A DNA stretch of 17,392 nt, taken from contig DEML01000073.1 of assembly GCA_002359185.1 (NCBI GenBank), forward strand, positions 1 through 17,392, given 5' to 3'. The translations under genes were made by a program, and so were the position numbers. Under the pieces are notes generated by a model, which saw only the letters and a program-made list of their open reading frames with translations, was not told the origin of the DNA and ran no database searches. Shown one piece after another: positions 1 through 6,086 of this stretch; position 1 is the stretch's first letter, and every line of letters starts with the position of its first letter. This DNA is from Planctomycetaceae bacterium UBA2671. Its GTDB lineage: Bacteria; Planctomycetota; Planctomycetia; Planctomycetales; Planctomycetaceae.

Positions 1-99
1 CGGATAATGCTGCTCGGTCACCAGTCCCACGGCATCCCGTTTGAACTCCTCAGAATAACACCGCCGCGTCCGTTTTTCAGCCTGTGATGATCCCGACAT
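1..99 (-). CDS. IS3-family transposase OrfA, N-terminal fragment (33 codons in window)
   Basis: The ATG at 97-99 opens a frame that runs off the left edge. It translates as MSGSSQAEKRTRRCYSEEFK followed by RDAVGLVTEQHYP. The run from RCYSEEFKRDAVGLV is the first helix region of the HTH_Tnp_1 domain of IS3-family OrfA proteins, which bind the IS ends and are normally fused to the DDE catalytic part by a -1 frameshift. The gene lies just inside a terminal inverted repeat, the usual layout of an IS3 left end. It is partial only because the window ends here. The family call is secure from the motif, but the subgroup is not determined. Confidence 0.75.
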   Translation of the reverse strand, partial: MSGSSQAEKRTRRCYSEEFKRDAVGLVTEQHYP

Positions 100-138
100 A
101 GTCGACTCCTCTCGGAGAGCTTACACTCTCTTTTGGGC

Positions 139-162
139 GCCCACTATTCCTGGGGAAGTCCA
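139..162 (-). repeat. Terminal inverted repeat of the IS3-family element
   Basis: On the minus strand this stretch begins TGGACTTCCCCAGGAATAG. The TG start and the CCCC core are typical of IS3-family ends. It sits 39 bp upstream of the orfA ATG, measured from its inner edge. The partner repeat is outside the window, so the repeat length is an estimate. Confidence 0.55.
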
Positions 163-286
163 CCAGAATAATAGTAAGAGGTGACTACGCGATAGAGTCA
201 CTGGTGAACTTTGAGATTCATCCGATTTACTCATAATGACACCAATCCGAACTTAGTAATAATCGAATCACAAACTCCTGCAGTCA

Positions 287-538
287 TTACCAACTCAATA
301 ACTCAAACTGCCAATCATAAAATGCTGTCACCCATTCGAAGTTGTCATAGCAATAAACGATTGGAGCATAAAATCCTTCTTCAACGGCACCAGCCATCTC
401 CGGTAGATAGAGTTCGACCACCATCAGTACTGGCAGCGGGCTGAGAATGTAGATCACGAGTGCGAGAAACGAGAAGATGAGTGATCGAGTCAAATAGTCA
501 ATGGGCTTTGACTCGGTCGAGTCGTTTTGATCGCTCAT
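287..538 (-). CDS. Small hypothetical membrane protein, 83 aa
   Basis: I do not recognise a family. The preferred start is the ATG at 536-538, giving MSDQNDSTESKPIDYLTRSL. A GTG 75 bases upstream would add an unconvincing 25-residue leader. The protein has an acidic, polar N-terminus of about 15 residues. One strongly hydrophobic stretch covers roughly residues 18-45 (SLIFSFLALVIYILSPLPVL), either one long transmembrane helix or a hairpin broken at Ser33-Pro36. A short C-terminal part rich in aromatic and acidic residues (YCYDNFEWVTAFYDWQF) follows. The gene is alone, between an IS end and a repeat-rich intergenic region. Codon use and the coherent membrane pattern support a real gene, and no function can be assigned. 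Confidence 0.6.
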   Translation of the reverse strand: MSDQNDSTESKPIDYLTRSLIFSFLALVIYILSPLPVLMVVELYLPEMAGAVEEGFYAPIVYCYDNFEWVTAFYDWQFELLSW

Positions 539-646
539 GATGGTTTCCCGTCTCTGAGTGAATGATAAATAATCATTCACATAATTATACGCGAAAACCA
601 CACAGTAGTGCACTGTTTACAGTAAAATAGAGTTTGACGTATGCCA

Positions 647-665
647 CTGCTGGCTTGCCCGGCAG
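647..665. repeat. Short hairpin CTGCTGG / CCGGCAG
   Basis: CTGCTGG at 647-653 pairs with CCGGCAG at 659-665 around a five-base loop, with one G-T wobble. It lies in the repeat-rich gap. Its membership in a wider family is a guess. Confidence 0.4.
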
Positions 666-707
666 AGCAAAACATGGAGTTGGATTTCAGAATGAAACGT
701 CGTGTGG

Positions 708-736
708 CTGGGGTCGTAGCGCAGCGAAGCCCCCAG
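708..736. repeat. Palindromic repeat, family A copy 1 (AAGCCCCC type)
   Basis: CTGGGG-TCG at 708-716 pairs with CGA (725-727) and CCCCAG (731-736), leaving a small AAG/C internal bulge. The flanking and core bases (GTGGC, GGGG, AGCG, AAGCCCCC) also occur in the same order in the hairpin at 17360-17388 at the other end of the window. The two appear to be diverged copies of one dispersed element. Confidence 0.5.
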
Positions 737-775
737 AATACTCAACACATTAAACCCCTCGTCAGGACGGGATGA

Positions 776-795
776 CCCAGTCGCGTGCGTCTGGG
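776..795 (-). repeat. Palindromic repeat, family B copy 1 (CAGACGCACGCG type)
   Basis: CCCAG (776-780) and CTGGG (791-795) flank CGCGTGCGT. Read on the minus strand this segment is CCCAGACGCACGCGACTGGG, which matches the perfect hairpin at 858-879 except at a few positions. The two copies point in opposite directions and are about 60 bp apart, like paired REP units. Confidence 0.55.
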
Positions 796-857
796 TTGCA
801 TCGTAACAGGAAGTATTCCAATCATTTCCTATTGGCACAACTTATTGTGACTTCGTC

Positions 858-879
858 AACCAGACGCACGCGTCTGGTT
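858..879 (+). repeat. Palindromic repeat, family B copy 2
   Basis: AACCAGACG at 858-866 and CGTCTGGTT at 871-879 form a perfect 9-bp stem around the loop CACG. It is the inverted partner of the copy at 776-795. It lies just downstream, in the direction of transcription, of the lipoprotein gene ending at 907, and could act as an mRNA 3' hairpin. There is no U-tract. Confidence 0.65.
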
Positions 880-906
880 CATCCAATCAAATTGCCAATT
901 GCTCAA

Positions 907-2319
907 TCAATGATACGTCTTCACCTGCACCTCGCCGACGGCTCGATCTGTCGGGAAAGAACCCAGAACGAAGGAAGTGCGGCCATTCTCGACATTGACA
1001 TCGACCGCAACCGGGACTCCGTTGATCCCGGAGAGTTTCTTCGGTGTCAGTTTCAACACCTGTGGACCAGCAGGTAACTCAAGGCGGAGCACCTGGATTC
1101 GATCCGGCAGCAGTGACCAGCAGCGTGTGTCTGCTCGTTCGGTCGCTTCCCAGGCAACCCCCGCAATAGTTAACAGCAAGTCGAGTTCGGGAGATCTCTC
1201 GACATTCAAGCCATCTTTCATCGCGTAGACGGCTCCCTTTTTCGCGATACGCCGTGCGACCGCGCGGGCGATGATTTGATCTTTTTCGAGTCGATTCTGT
1301 TCAATCGCCAGATTGGAAACGTGCATGATGGTCGCTGTAGAACCAAGAGGTCCCTGACCGTCGGAAACTTCAATGCTGTCGAGCGTTTGATGCGGTCGAA
1401 CAACCCGAGGCACCCGCACCGGAGCCACGTTAGGAGGCAGTTCATACTTGCCAATGGCCGAGAGTATTCGATCGGCGATCAATAAAGCTACCGTTGTCGG
1501 AGCCTCGATCGCTTCTTCTTTATAGGGACCTTCGCCAACCAGACTGATCACATACACGACACCATGACCGGGCGAGGAGTGACGTCCGGTTTCTGCACGA
1601 GCTAGATCAATTTTGGCATCACGAAAATCGGGCTGCCAGTTGGCGACCTGTACCCGGCAGCGGGAAACATCATCGTAATCGAGTGGAGAACTTTCCAGCA
1701 CGGCTGCCCTCAAATAAGAACCAATCGCCAGCTGTTTTGTGAGTGGCGTATAATCGATTGGCTGCTGATTCGGATTCTCTTTGACCTGCTTGGAAGCCTG
1801 CAGAAACTCCTGCTGTTTGCTTGTGATCTGCAAAGCATATGCAGGAACATCGCCTCCGCTGTGCATCAGATTGGAGAGTGCGAGCATGACGCGAATCAGA
1901 ATTCGTTCGTACTCTTCGCCGGCATAATTCAACTGACGATCATCTGTCAGCAGAGCCTTCGCTTTATCGGCATACGATCGTTGTTCGAGTTTATCAAAGC
2001 GGTCCCGAACGACACGTAAAGTCTGCTCGGCTTCTGCTGGCTTTCCCGCTGTCAACTGCAAAATCGCTCGATCCAGACTGACAACGTCGGCATCATGATC
2101 TTTTTTATTTTTGGCAGGATCTGTCTGTGCCAGAGCAGCCGAAATATTTCCACTATAGAACGATGACCGAAGCGCAGTTGCCTTATCTGCATGCGTCGCA
2201 CATCCACTCACTATGATTAAGACAAATAATAGACACAGTTTTGTCGTATGAGCATATCGTTCCCATGTCCGTTTCCGGTGGCACATTTTCAGGGAATGAT
2301 TACAGGTCACGTATGTCAT
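907..2319 (-). CDS. COG3014-like lipoprotein, 470 aa
   Basis: Predicted envelope lipoprotein. The N-terminus has basic residues, then KLCLLFVLIIVSGCATH: a hydrophobic core followed by the lipobox VSGC, with the lipidated cysteine near residue 40. The first ATG (2319) and an in-frame ATG at 2286 are both possible, and neither has a clear Shine-Dalgarno. The shorter one gives a more normal signal length. The mature part is helical and TPR-like (FYSGNISAALAQ, LDRAILQLTAGKPAEAEQTL, GEEYERILIRVMLALSNL). A C-terminal half follows with GVVYVISLVGEGPYKEE. This pattern recalls the uncharacterised COG3014 family, whose members often lie next to LpoB-like lipoproteins. The next gene upstream here is indeed LpoB-like. 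The family name is from memory and could be wrong. The lipoprotein call and the link to its neighbour are firmer. Confidence 0.75.
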   Translation of the reverse strand: MTYVTCNHSLKMCHRKRTWERYAHTTKLCLLFVLIIVSGCATHADKATALRSSFYSGNISAALAQTDPAKNKKDHDADVVSLDRAILQLTAGKPAEAEQTLRVVRDRFDKLEQRSYADKAKALLTDDRQLNYAGEEYERILIRVMLALSNLMHSGGDVPAYALQITSKQQEFLQASKQVKENPNQQPIDYTPLTKQLAIGSYLRAAVLESSPLDYDDVSRCRVQVANWQPDFRDAKIDLARAETGRHSSPGHGVVYVISLVGEGPYKEEAIEAPTTVALLIADRILSAIGKYELPPNVAPVRVPRVVRPHQTLDSIEVSDGQGPLGSTATIMHVSNLAIEQNRLEKDQIIARAVARRIAKKGAVYAMKDGLNVERSPELDLLLTIAGVAWEATERADTRCWSLLPDRIQVLRLELPAGPQVLKLTPKKLSGINGVPVAVDVNVENGRTSFVLGSFPTDRAVGEVQVKTYH

Positions 2320-2352
2320 GTTGACAGCCGAAAATCAGCGTTTTGGCATGTA

Positions 2353-2372
2353 GGGTGCGTCTCGACGCACCC
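2353..2372. repeat. Perfect hairpin GGGTGCGTC / GACGCACCC
   Basis: GGGTGCGTC (2353-2361) and GACGCACCC (2364-2372) form a 9-bp stem with a two-base loop. It lies in the gap between the two lipoprotein genes. Short GTAGGGTGCGTC-type palindromes like this one are dispersed in many bacterial genomes; here it is followed on the plus strand by a T-rich tract (GTTTTTTC at about 2383-2390). Confidence 0.55.
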
Positions 2373-2410
2373 TTCTCTGAAAGTTTTTTCCGGTGAATGA
2401 ACAACTCAGA

Positions 2411-2439
2411 CAGTAGGGTTCGCTGTTCGGACCCTACTG
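2411..2439. repeat. Hairpin CAGTAGGGT / ACCCTACTG abutting a stop codon
   Basis: CAGTAGGGT (2411-2419) and ACCCTACTG (2431-2439) form a perfect 9-bp stem around an 11-base loop. The right arm touches the TAG stop (2440-2442) of the LpoB-like gene, so the hairpin is the very 3' end of that transcript's coding part. It may stabilise the message or reduce read-through into the COG3014-like gene. Confidence 0.6.
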
Positions 2440-3111
2440 CTAATACTGGAGCATTTTACCGACTGCAGATTTGTGATAGCCCTTACGAATCGTAGCCGAT
2501 TCTTTATCAAAGGAGCCGTCGTAAACATTTACCATTTCGAGCGTGAGCAGATAATCACGCTGGTAATTATTCTTGTTGTTGGATGTTGTCCCGGATGTGA
2601 TTTTGGCAAACAGCAGGTAGTCGAATGGTTGCTGCATCTGCTCAAGAACGGCAGCAAACATTCGCTGGTTGGCTGGAATGAATAAATCTCCCGGGGCCAG
2701 GTGCGATTCCCGCAAGCCGGCTTCCACAAACCGTCGACTGATCATCCGGAACATTTCCGAGGAGTTGACCATCGAATCGATATGTTCGTAGATCTGTTCT
2801 TTGAAGTCGCCCACTTCTTCAATGCTCTTGTTTTCGACGCCCATAAAACAGACGTGCTTAATGCAAGGCTGCTGAACACCGATGGTTCCTTCGTGCGAAA
2901 CCGTTTGAATCGTCTGCATTTGACGACCGAGCAACTTGCCGACGGATTCATCTATGAGCGGTTTCCAGGTTTCTGCTCCGGCGGTATGGCTGCCGACCAT
3001 GTCTTTATCACTCTCATCGAGTATATGCGCGACCTGACGACCTTTGCAGCCGATGAATGTGAAACCGGTTGCAGTCAATGCAAACTGTGACAAAAAGGAG
3101 CGTCGATCCAT
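2440..3111 (-). CDS. LpoB-like lipoprotein with Tat-type signal, 223 aa
   Basis: The start is placed at the ATG 3109-3111, which opens MDRRSFLSQFALTATGFTFI followed by GCKG. RRSFL is a twin-arginine motif and FIGC is an acceptable lipobox, so the protein is probably exported folded through Tat and lipidated. A GTG 123 bases upstream would add a leader unlike any signal and is rejected. The mature domain contains CFMGVENKSIEEVGDFKEQI, then SSEMFRMISRRFVEAGLRES, and near the end YLLTLEMVNVYDGSFDKESA before IRKGYHK. This layout fits the LpoB/COG3417 fold, whose Escherichia coli member activates the peptidoglycan synthase PBP1b from the outer membrane. The target in this organism is unknown. The downstream gene is another lipoprotein (907-2319), and the two may form one envelope unit. 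Confidence 0.75.
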   Translation of the reverse strand: MDRRSFLSQFALTATGFTFIGCKGRQVAHILDESDKDMVGSHTAGAETWKPLIDESVGKLLGRQMQTIQTVSHEGTIGVQQPCIKHVCFMGVENKSIEEVGDFKEQIYEHIDSMVNSSEMFRMISRRFVEAGLRESHLAPGDLFIPANQRMFAAVLEQMQQPFDYLLFAKITSGTTSNNKNNYQRDYLLTLEMVNVYDGSFDKESATIRKGYHKSAVGKMLQY

Positions 3112-3293
3112 GACATGACTCCGCGAGCGTATGAAGGTGTTGTGAGAAAGAAGGTGAACTTTCAATGGTGGGGATTCATCAGTGCGCGAATCATATCCGA
3201 GGAAAGGAAAGTTCCCAACCTGTATTATCGGCACAACCGGAACGCAAACTTATTGTAGATTTTGTAATCATCTTTCAGAGCCACACTCCACAC

Positions 3294-3329
3294 AATCACA
3301 CATGTATACATTAGTGTACATGTGTGATT
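3294..3329. repeat. Long near-perfect dyad at the 3' end of the kinase gene
   Basis: AATCACACATGTATAC (3294-3309) and GTGTACATGTGTGATT (3314-3329) pair over 16 positions. The single non-Watson-Crick position can form G-U in RNA, and the loop is four bases. The right arm overlaps the first base of the kinase stop codon (3329-3331, TGA on the minus strand). There is no T-tract behind it on either strand, so a classic intrinsic terminator is not obvious. It could be a 3' stabilising hairpin or an operator upstream of the LpoB-like gene. Confidence 0.6.
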
Positions 3330-4996
3330 CAAGAATTCGCTGAAATGAATCCCTGCCTTCTGATTTCACAGCGGAGATGTTGTGATGAGACTGATAATGC
3401 ATAAGTATTTCTAATCAATTCGACCATTTTCCGCCCATTAAATGGCTTTGTCATGTAATCATCACACCCTGAGGATAGACATTTTTCCCGATCACCAGCC
3501 ATGGCATGAGCAGTCAAAGCAATAATTGGTAAGGCGCATCCTGCCCAGCGTAATTCCTTAGTAGCCTGATACCCATCCATTACGGGCATTTGCACATCCA
3601 TCAGCACAATATCATAGGAATCCGGGGCTTTATTGTAGGCTTCCAATACAGCGAGACCTGAATCATAAATTTCAACACCCATCCCCGCATTTTTCAACAA
3701 AAAACGGATCAATCGTTGATTATCAGGTCCATCTTCCCCGACGAGAATATGCAATTTCTCATTGGATCCAGGATAAGAGGTTACATCAAATTTGGGATAG
3801 ACTGTTTTGCTTGATTTTGACTTTTTGTCATTTTGCACGATTCCATAAGGAATAGTGACCTGGAAAGTCGTGCCACAATCCGGCTGACTTTCCACCTTGA
3901 TTGTTCCATTGAGCAACTCAACCAGCTTTTTAGTGATCGCCAGCCCCAGTCCCGTCCCACCAAACTTTCGAGTTGTACTGGAATCAGCCTGGGTGAATGG
4001 TTGAAACAGATTTTTGAGCTGATCCTGCGACATTCCAATTCCGGTATCCTTAACTCGAATCACGAGAGTTGGTTGATTTGCGGTCGCTTCATGAGAGATG
4101 CGGACATTCACGATTCCCTCGGACGTAAATTTCACAGCGTTACCCACAAGATTATGCAGAATCTGACGCAACCTGACTGGATCTGTTTTCAGAATTTGAG
4201 GCACAGAATGATCAACCAGTGTGATTATAGAGACACGATTCTTCTCAGCGGCTGCTTGCTCCAACTCTTCGACATCGTCAACAATATTTCGGACCGATGT
4301 TACGACCGATTCGATTGACATTTTCCCGGCATCAATTTTTGAGAGGTCCAGGATGTCATTTAGGATTCTCAGCAAATGCTCGCCATTTCGCTTGATCGAT
4401 TCGGCAGCGTCTGTGCGAGTCTCTGTATCTTCGGCTTCCAGGAATACGTCGGAATAACCAAGGATCGAAGTCATTGGAGTGCGCAATTCATGGCTCATAT
4501 TTGCAAGAAAGTTTCCCTTGGCTTCATTCGCAGTTCGATACTGCTGATTCATGGCAGCAATACTCGGCAAGTCAAGCGCCAGAGGCATCAGACGGATCAG
4601 GACAATTAATGTCGCCCAGGAAACCATCATCGTTGCCAGTTTGACAAGACCGGCAACCCGGTAAATTGGATAATAGAAAATGATCGCTTCAATCAGATGT
4701 GATGTACCGCACAGCATGATGAACGCGGCAAAAAGGATGAAGACGCCAAAGAAAGGACGATCGCGACGTTTCAGAACGAAATAGACCAGGGCCAGCGGAA
4801 TCGCAAAATAAGCCGCAAATATCCCAATATCAGATACGATATGCAGCCAGCCTTCAATGGGTGTCCAACTGCCGCAATTCCAGCGGGCAGGATAGCTGGA
4901 TGTTTCAAACAAATTTCCAAAAAATCCAGCAAGTGAATTCTCAACGTCCGAAGACGGATTTCCAATTGAACAGCATGAGGCTGAGGAATCACTCAT
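3329..4996 (-). CDS. Hybrid histidine kinase with ethylene-receptor-like copper-site membrane domain, 555 aa
   Basis: Residues about 45-145 are a three-helix membrane domain resembling the plant/cyanobacterial ETR1 ethylene-binding domain. SDIGIFAAYFAIPLALVYF puts Asp56 and Tyr63 where ETR1 has Asp25 and Tyr32. AFIMLCGTSHLIEA puts Ile93, Cys96 and His100 at the ETR1 Ile62, Cys65 and His69 positions, the last two being the Cu(I) ligands. The cytoplasmic kinase follows: H-box SHELRTP with phospho-acceptor His169, N-box LVGNAVKF, G1 DTGIGM, F-box LFQPFTQAD, G2 GGTGLGLAI. The C-terminal receiver has the acidic pair Glu421-Asp422, phosphorylatable Asp467 (LMDVQMP), Thr495 and Lys517. No PAS or GAF domain separates sensor from kinase. 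No separate response regulator lies nearby. The ligand could be ethylene or copper-bound small molecules, and this is inferred from the motif only. Confidence 0.9.
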   Translation of the reverse strand: MSDSSASCCSIGNPSSDVENSLAGFFGNLFETSSYPARWNCGSWTPIEGWLHIVSDIGIFAAYFAIPLALVYFVLKRRDRPFFGVFILFAAFIMLCGTSHLIEAIIFYYPIYRVAGLVKLATMMVSWATLIVLIRLMPLALDLPSIAAMNQQYRTANEAKGNFLANMSHELRTPMTSILGYSDVFLEAEDTETRTDAAESIKRNGEHLLRILNDILDLSKIDAGKMSIESVVTSVRNIVDDVEELEQAAAEKNRVSIITLVDHSVPQILKTDPVRLRQILHNLVGNAVKFTSEGIVNVRISHEATANQPTLVIRVKDTGIGMSQDQLKNLFQPFTQADSSTTRKFGGTGLGLAITKKLVELLNGTIKVESQPDCGTTFQVTIPYGIVQNDKKSKSSKTVYPKFDVTSYPGSNEKLHILVGEDGPDNQRLIRFLLKNAGMGVEIYDSGLAVLEAYNKAPDSYDIVLMDVQMPVMDGYQATKELRWAGCALPIIALTAHAMAGDREKCLSSGCDDYMTKPFNGRKMVELIRNTYALSVSSQHLRCEIRRQGFISANS

Positions 4997-5234
4997 GATT
5001 GATTTCTTAATAGATAACTTAATTCGTTATCACTATGGACCGTTTACTGACCATCTGAATATCGATTGAAATATTCGATGTCGCTTCTCAAATGATATTT
5101 AGGTTAATTAATTCAGATTGATTCCTGTTCACCGCTGCCTAAATGCAACATTAACCCCAAATGAGAAGGTCAAGTTAGGATTACAACCAATATGACTGTC
5201 ATGTCTACAGGAGAAACTCTGCCTGGAGAGGCCT
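4997..5234. other. AT-rich intergenic region upstream of the kinase gene
   Basis: About 240 bp, AT-rich towards the kinase side and with no gene. It should hold the kinase promoter, but I could not point to a confident -35/-10 pair. The end of the metallophosphoesterase-like gene has no obvious U-tract terminator in this gap. Confidence 0.35.
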
Positions 5235-6077
5235 TCAGCACAGCCCGCGACTGCGTTCTTTCGCAGGCAGAACCTCCAGACAGGTTGTCCACCAGCCCGA
5301 CCGGATCGTTTCCTGAAACTCTACCGGCAATTCCTCCGATTGCATTTCCGCAACCAGTCGTTTCCAATCGTATTTAACAGGAATAAATTTCAAATTGACC
5401 CGCGGCTTCTCCTGAAGCACACTCACATCCACCAGAGCGTACCAGACATTCGTCTGACCATTATTTGCCGGTCTTCCCAATACACCAACATTCACAAAAA
5501 GACGATCCTCACTCAACTCCCGCGACCAATGCAAACCTGTGTGGGTTCCCAGAATCACATCCGCCTGAAACTCATCGGCCAGACGGTTCAAAAAGTGCGT
5601 ACTCGTGGTCGATTCCCACAGAAACTCATTTGTTTTTCGGGGGCTGCCATGACAAAGCAGAAACCGTAATCCAGCAACTTCAAAGCGAATTTCGGTTGGC
5701 AGTTGTTTCAACCACTCGCAGTTGGTGGGAGTGGTATTAGCTTGCGTGTAATCGTAACTGATTTGAGCAAAGCGATTATCGCGGGGATCGGTGTACCCAC
5801 ACTGACAATCATTCAATCCATTGCCGATACTGTGGTCATAATTCCCCTGCACCGTTTGCACGTCATTTTCAATCAGCAGAGGAAACACTCGATCTGGATA
5901 GGGACCAAATGCACCCAGGTCTCCAAGGCAGAATAACTTTTCTGCTCCTCGGGAATGGGCATCATCAATCGCAGTAGCAAGAGCAAGATAATTGTTGTAG
6001 ATACCACCAAAGAAGGCGAAGGTTTGTGTGTCCATATTTTTTTTGCTAGGAACTTCAATTCCCCTCAGAGATTTCAT
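5235..6077 (-). CDS. Metallophosphoesterase-fold protein with degenerate active site, 280 aa (266 aa if the internal ATG is used)
   Basis: The fold is that of the COG0639/YfcE-like calcineurin phosphoesterases. CLGDLGAFGPYPDRV matches the GD...GP motif, followed by a GN.D motif, LLCHGSP, and near the end VNVGVLGRPANN, the counterpart of the family's NPGSVG loop. Key residues are changed. The first motif, normally SDIHGN, is GGIYNN, so the Asp and His of metal site A are lost. GNHD is GNYD, so the general-acid His is Tyr. GHTH has become GTHTGLHW. The site-B residues (Asp in GDL, Asn in GNYD, His in CHG) remain. It may bind one metal, use a different chemistry, or be a non-catalytic binding protein. 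The ATG at 6077 is 9 bp after the radical SAM stop, which suggests coupling. The ATG at 6035 gives a more family-like N-terminus (MDTQTFAFFGG). Confidence 0.8.
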   Translation of the reverse strand: MKSLRGIEVPSKKNMDTQTFAFFGGIYNNYLALATAIDDAHSRGAEKLFCLGDLGAFGPYPDRVFPLLIENDVQTVQGNYDHSIGNGLNDCQCGYTDPRDNRFAQISYDYTQANTTPTNCEWLKQLPTEIRFEVAGLRFLLCHGSPRKTNEFLWESTTSTHFLNRLADEFQADVILGTHTGLHWSRELSEDRLFVNVGVLGRPANNGQTNVWYALVDVSVLQEKPRVNLKFIPVKYDWKRLVAEMQSEELPVEFQETIRSGWWTTCLEVLPAKERSRGLC

Positions 6078-6086
6078 GCGGTCGAC

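Larger units (their letters stand above)
1..162 (-). mobile_element. IS3-family insertion sequence, left-end fragment cut by window edge
   Basis: The first 162 bases read, on the minus strand, as an insertion-sequence end. A terminal inverted repeat starting TGGACTTCCCCAGGAATAG is followed about 60 bp later by the start of an IS3-type orfA. The first base of the repeat is placed at 162, but the sequence just outside begins with another TGG-like triplet, so the boundary could be off by about 3 bp. The rest of orfA, orfB with its DDE domain, and the other terminus lie outside the window. Intactness and the target duplication therefore cannot be judged. Confidence 0.72.
539..906. other. Repeat-rich intergenic region with no supported gene
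   Basis: About 370 bp between the small membrane protein and the COG3014-like lipoprotein gene hold no convincing gene. The region carries at least four hairpins, listed separately (647-665, 708-736, 776-795, 858-879). Short open frames crossing it on both strands are interrupted by these repeats and have no recognisable protein features. Confidence 0.6.

Noticed and set aside
181..201. GTGACT / AGTCAC inverted repeat near the IS end
   Set aside because: A six-base stem with a nine-base loop and no T-tract is too weak to call a terminator or a repeat.
617..838. Possible 73-residue protein on the minus strand
   Set aside because: It runs through three separate hairpin repeats and no ribosome-binding site or protein motif supports it.
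647..879. CRISPR array in the repeat-rich gap
   Set aside because: The repeated units differ, are inverted relative to each other and show no regular spacer length.
3112..3234. Upstream GTG start that would lengthen the LpoB-like protein by 41 residues
   Set aside because: The internal ATG at 3111 opens a proper twin-arginine lipoprotein signal; the extra leader would bury it.
3833..4318. Open frame of 161 codons on the plus strand
   Set aside because: It is antisense to the histidine kinase catalytic domain and has no protein-family signal.
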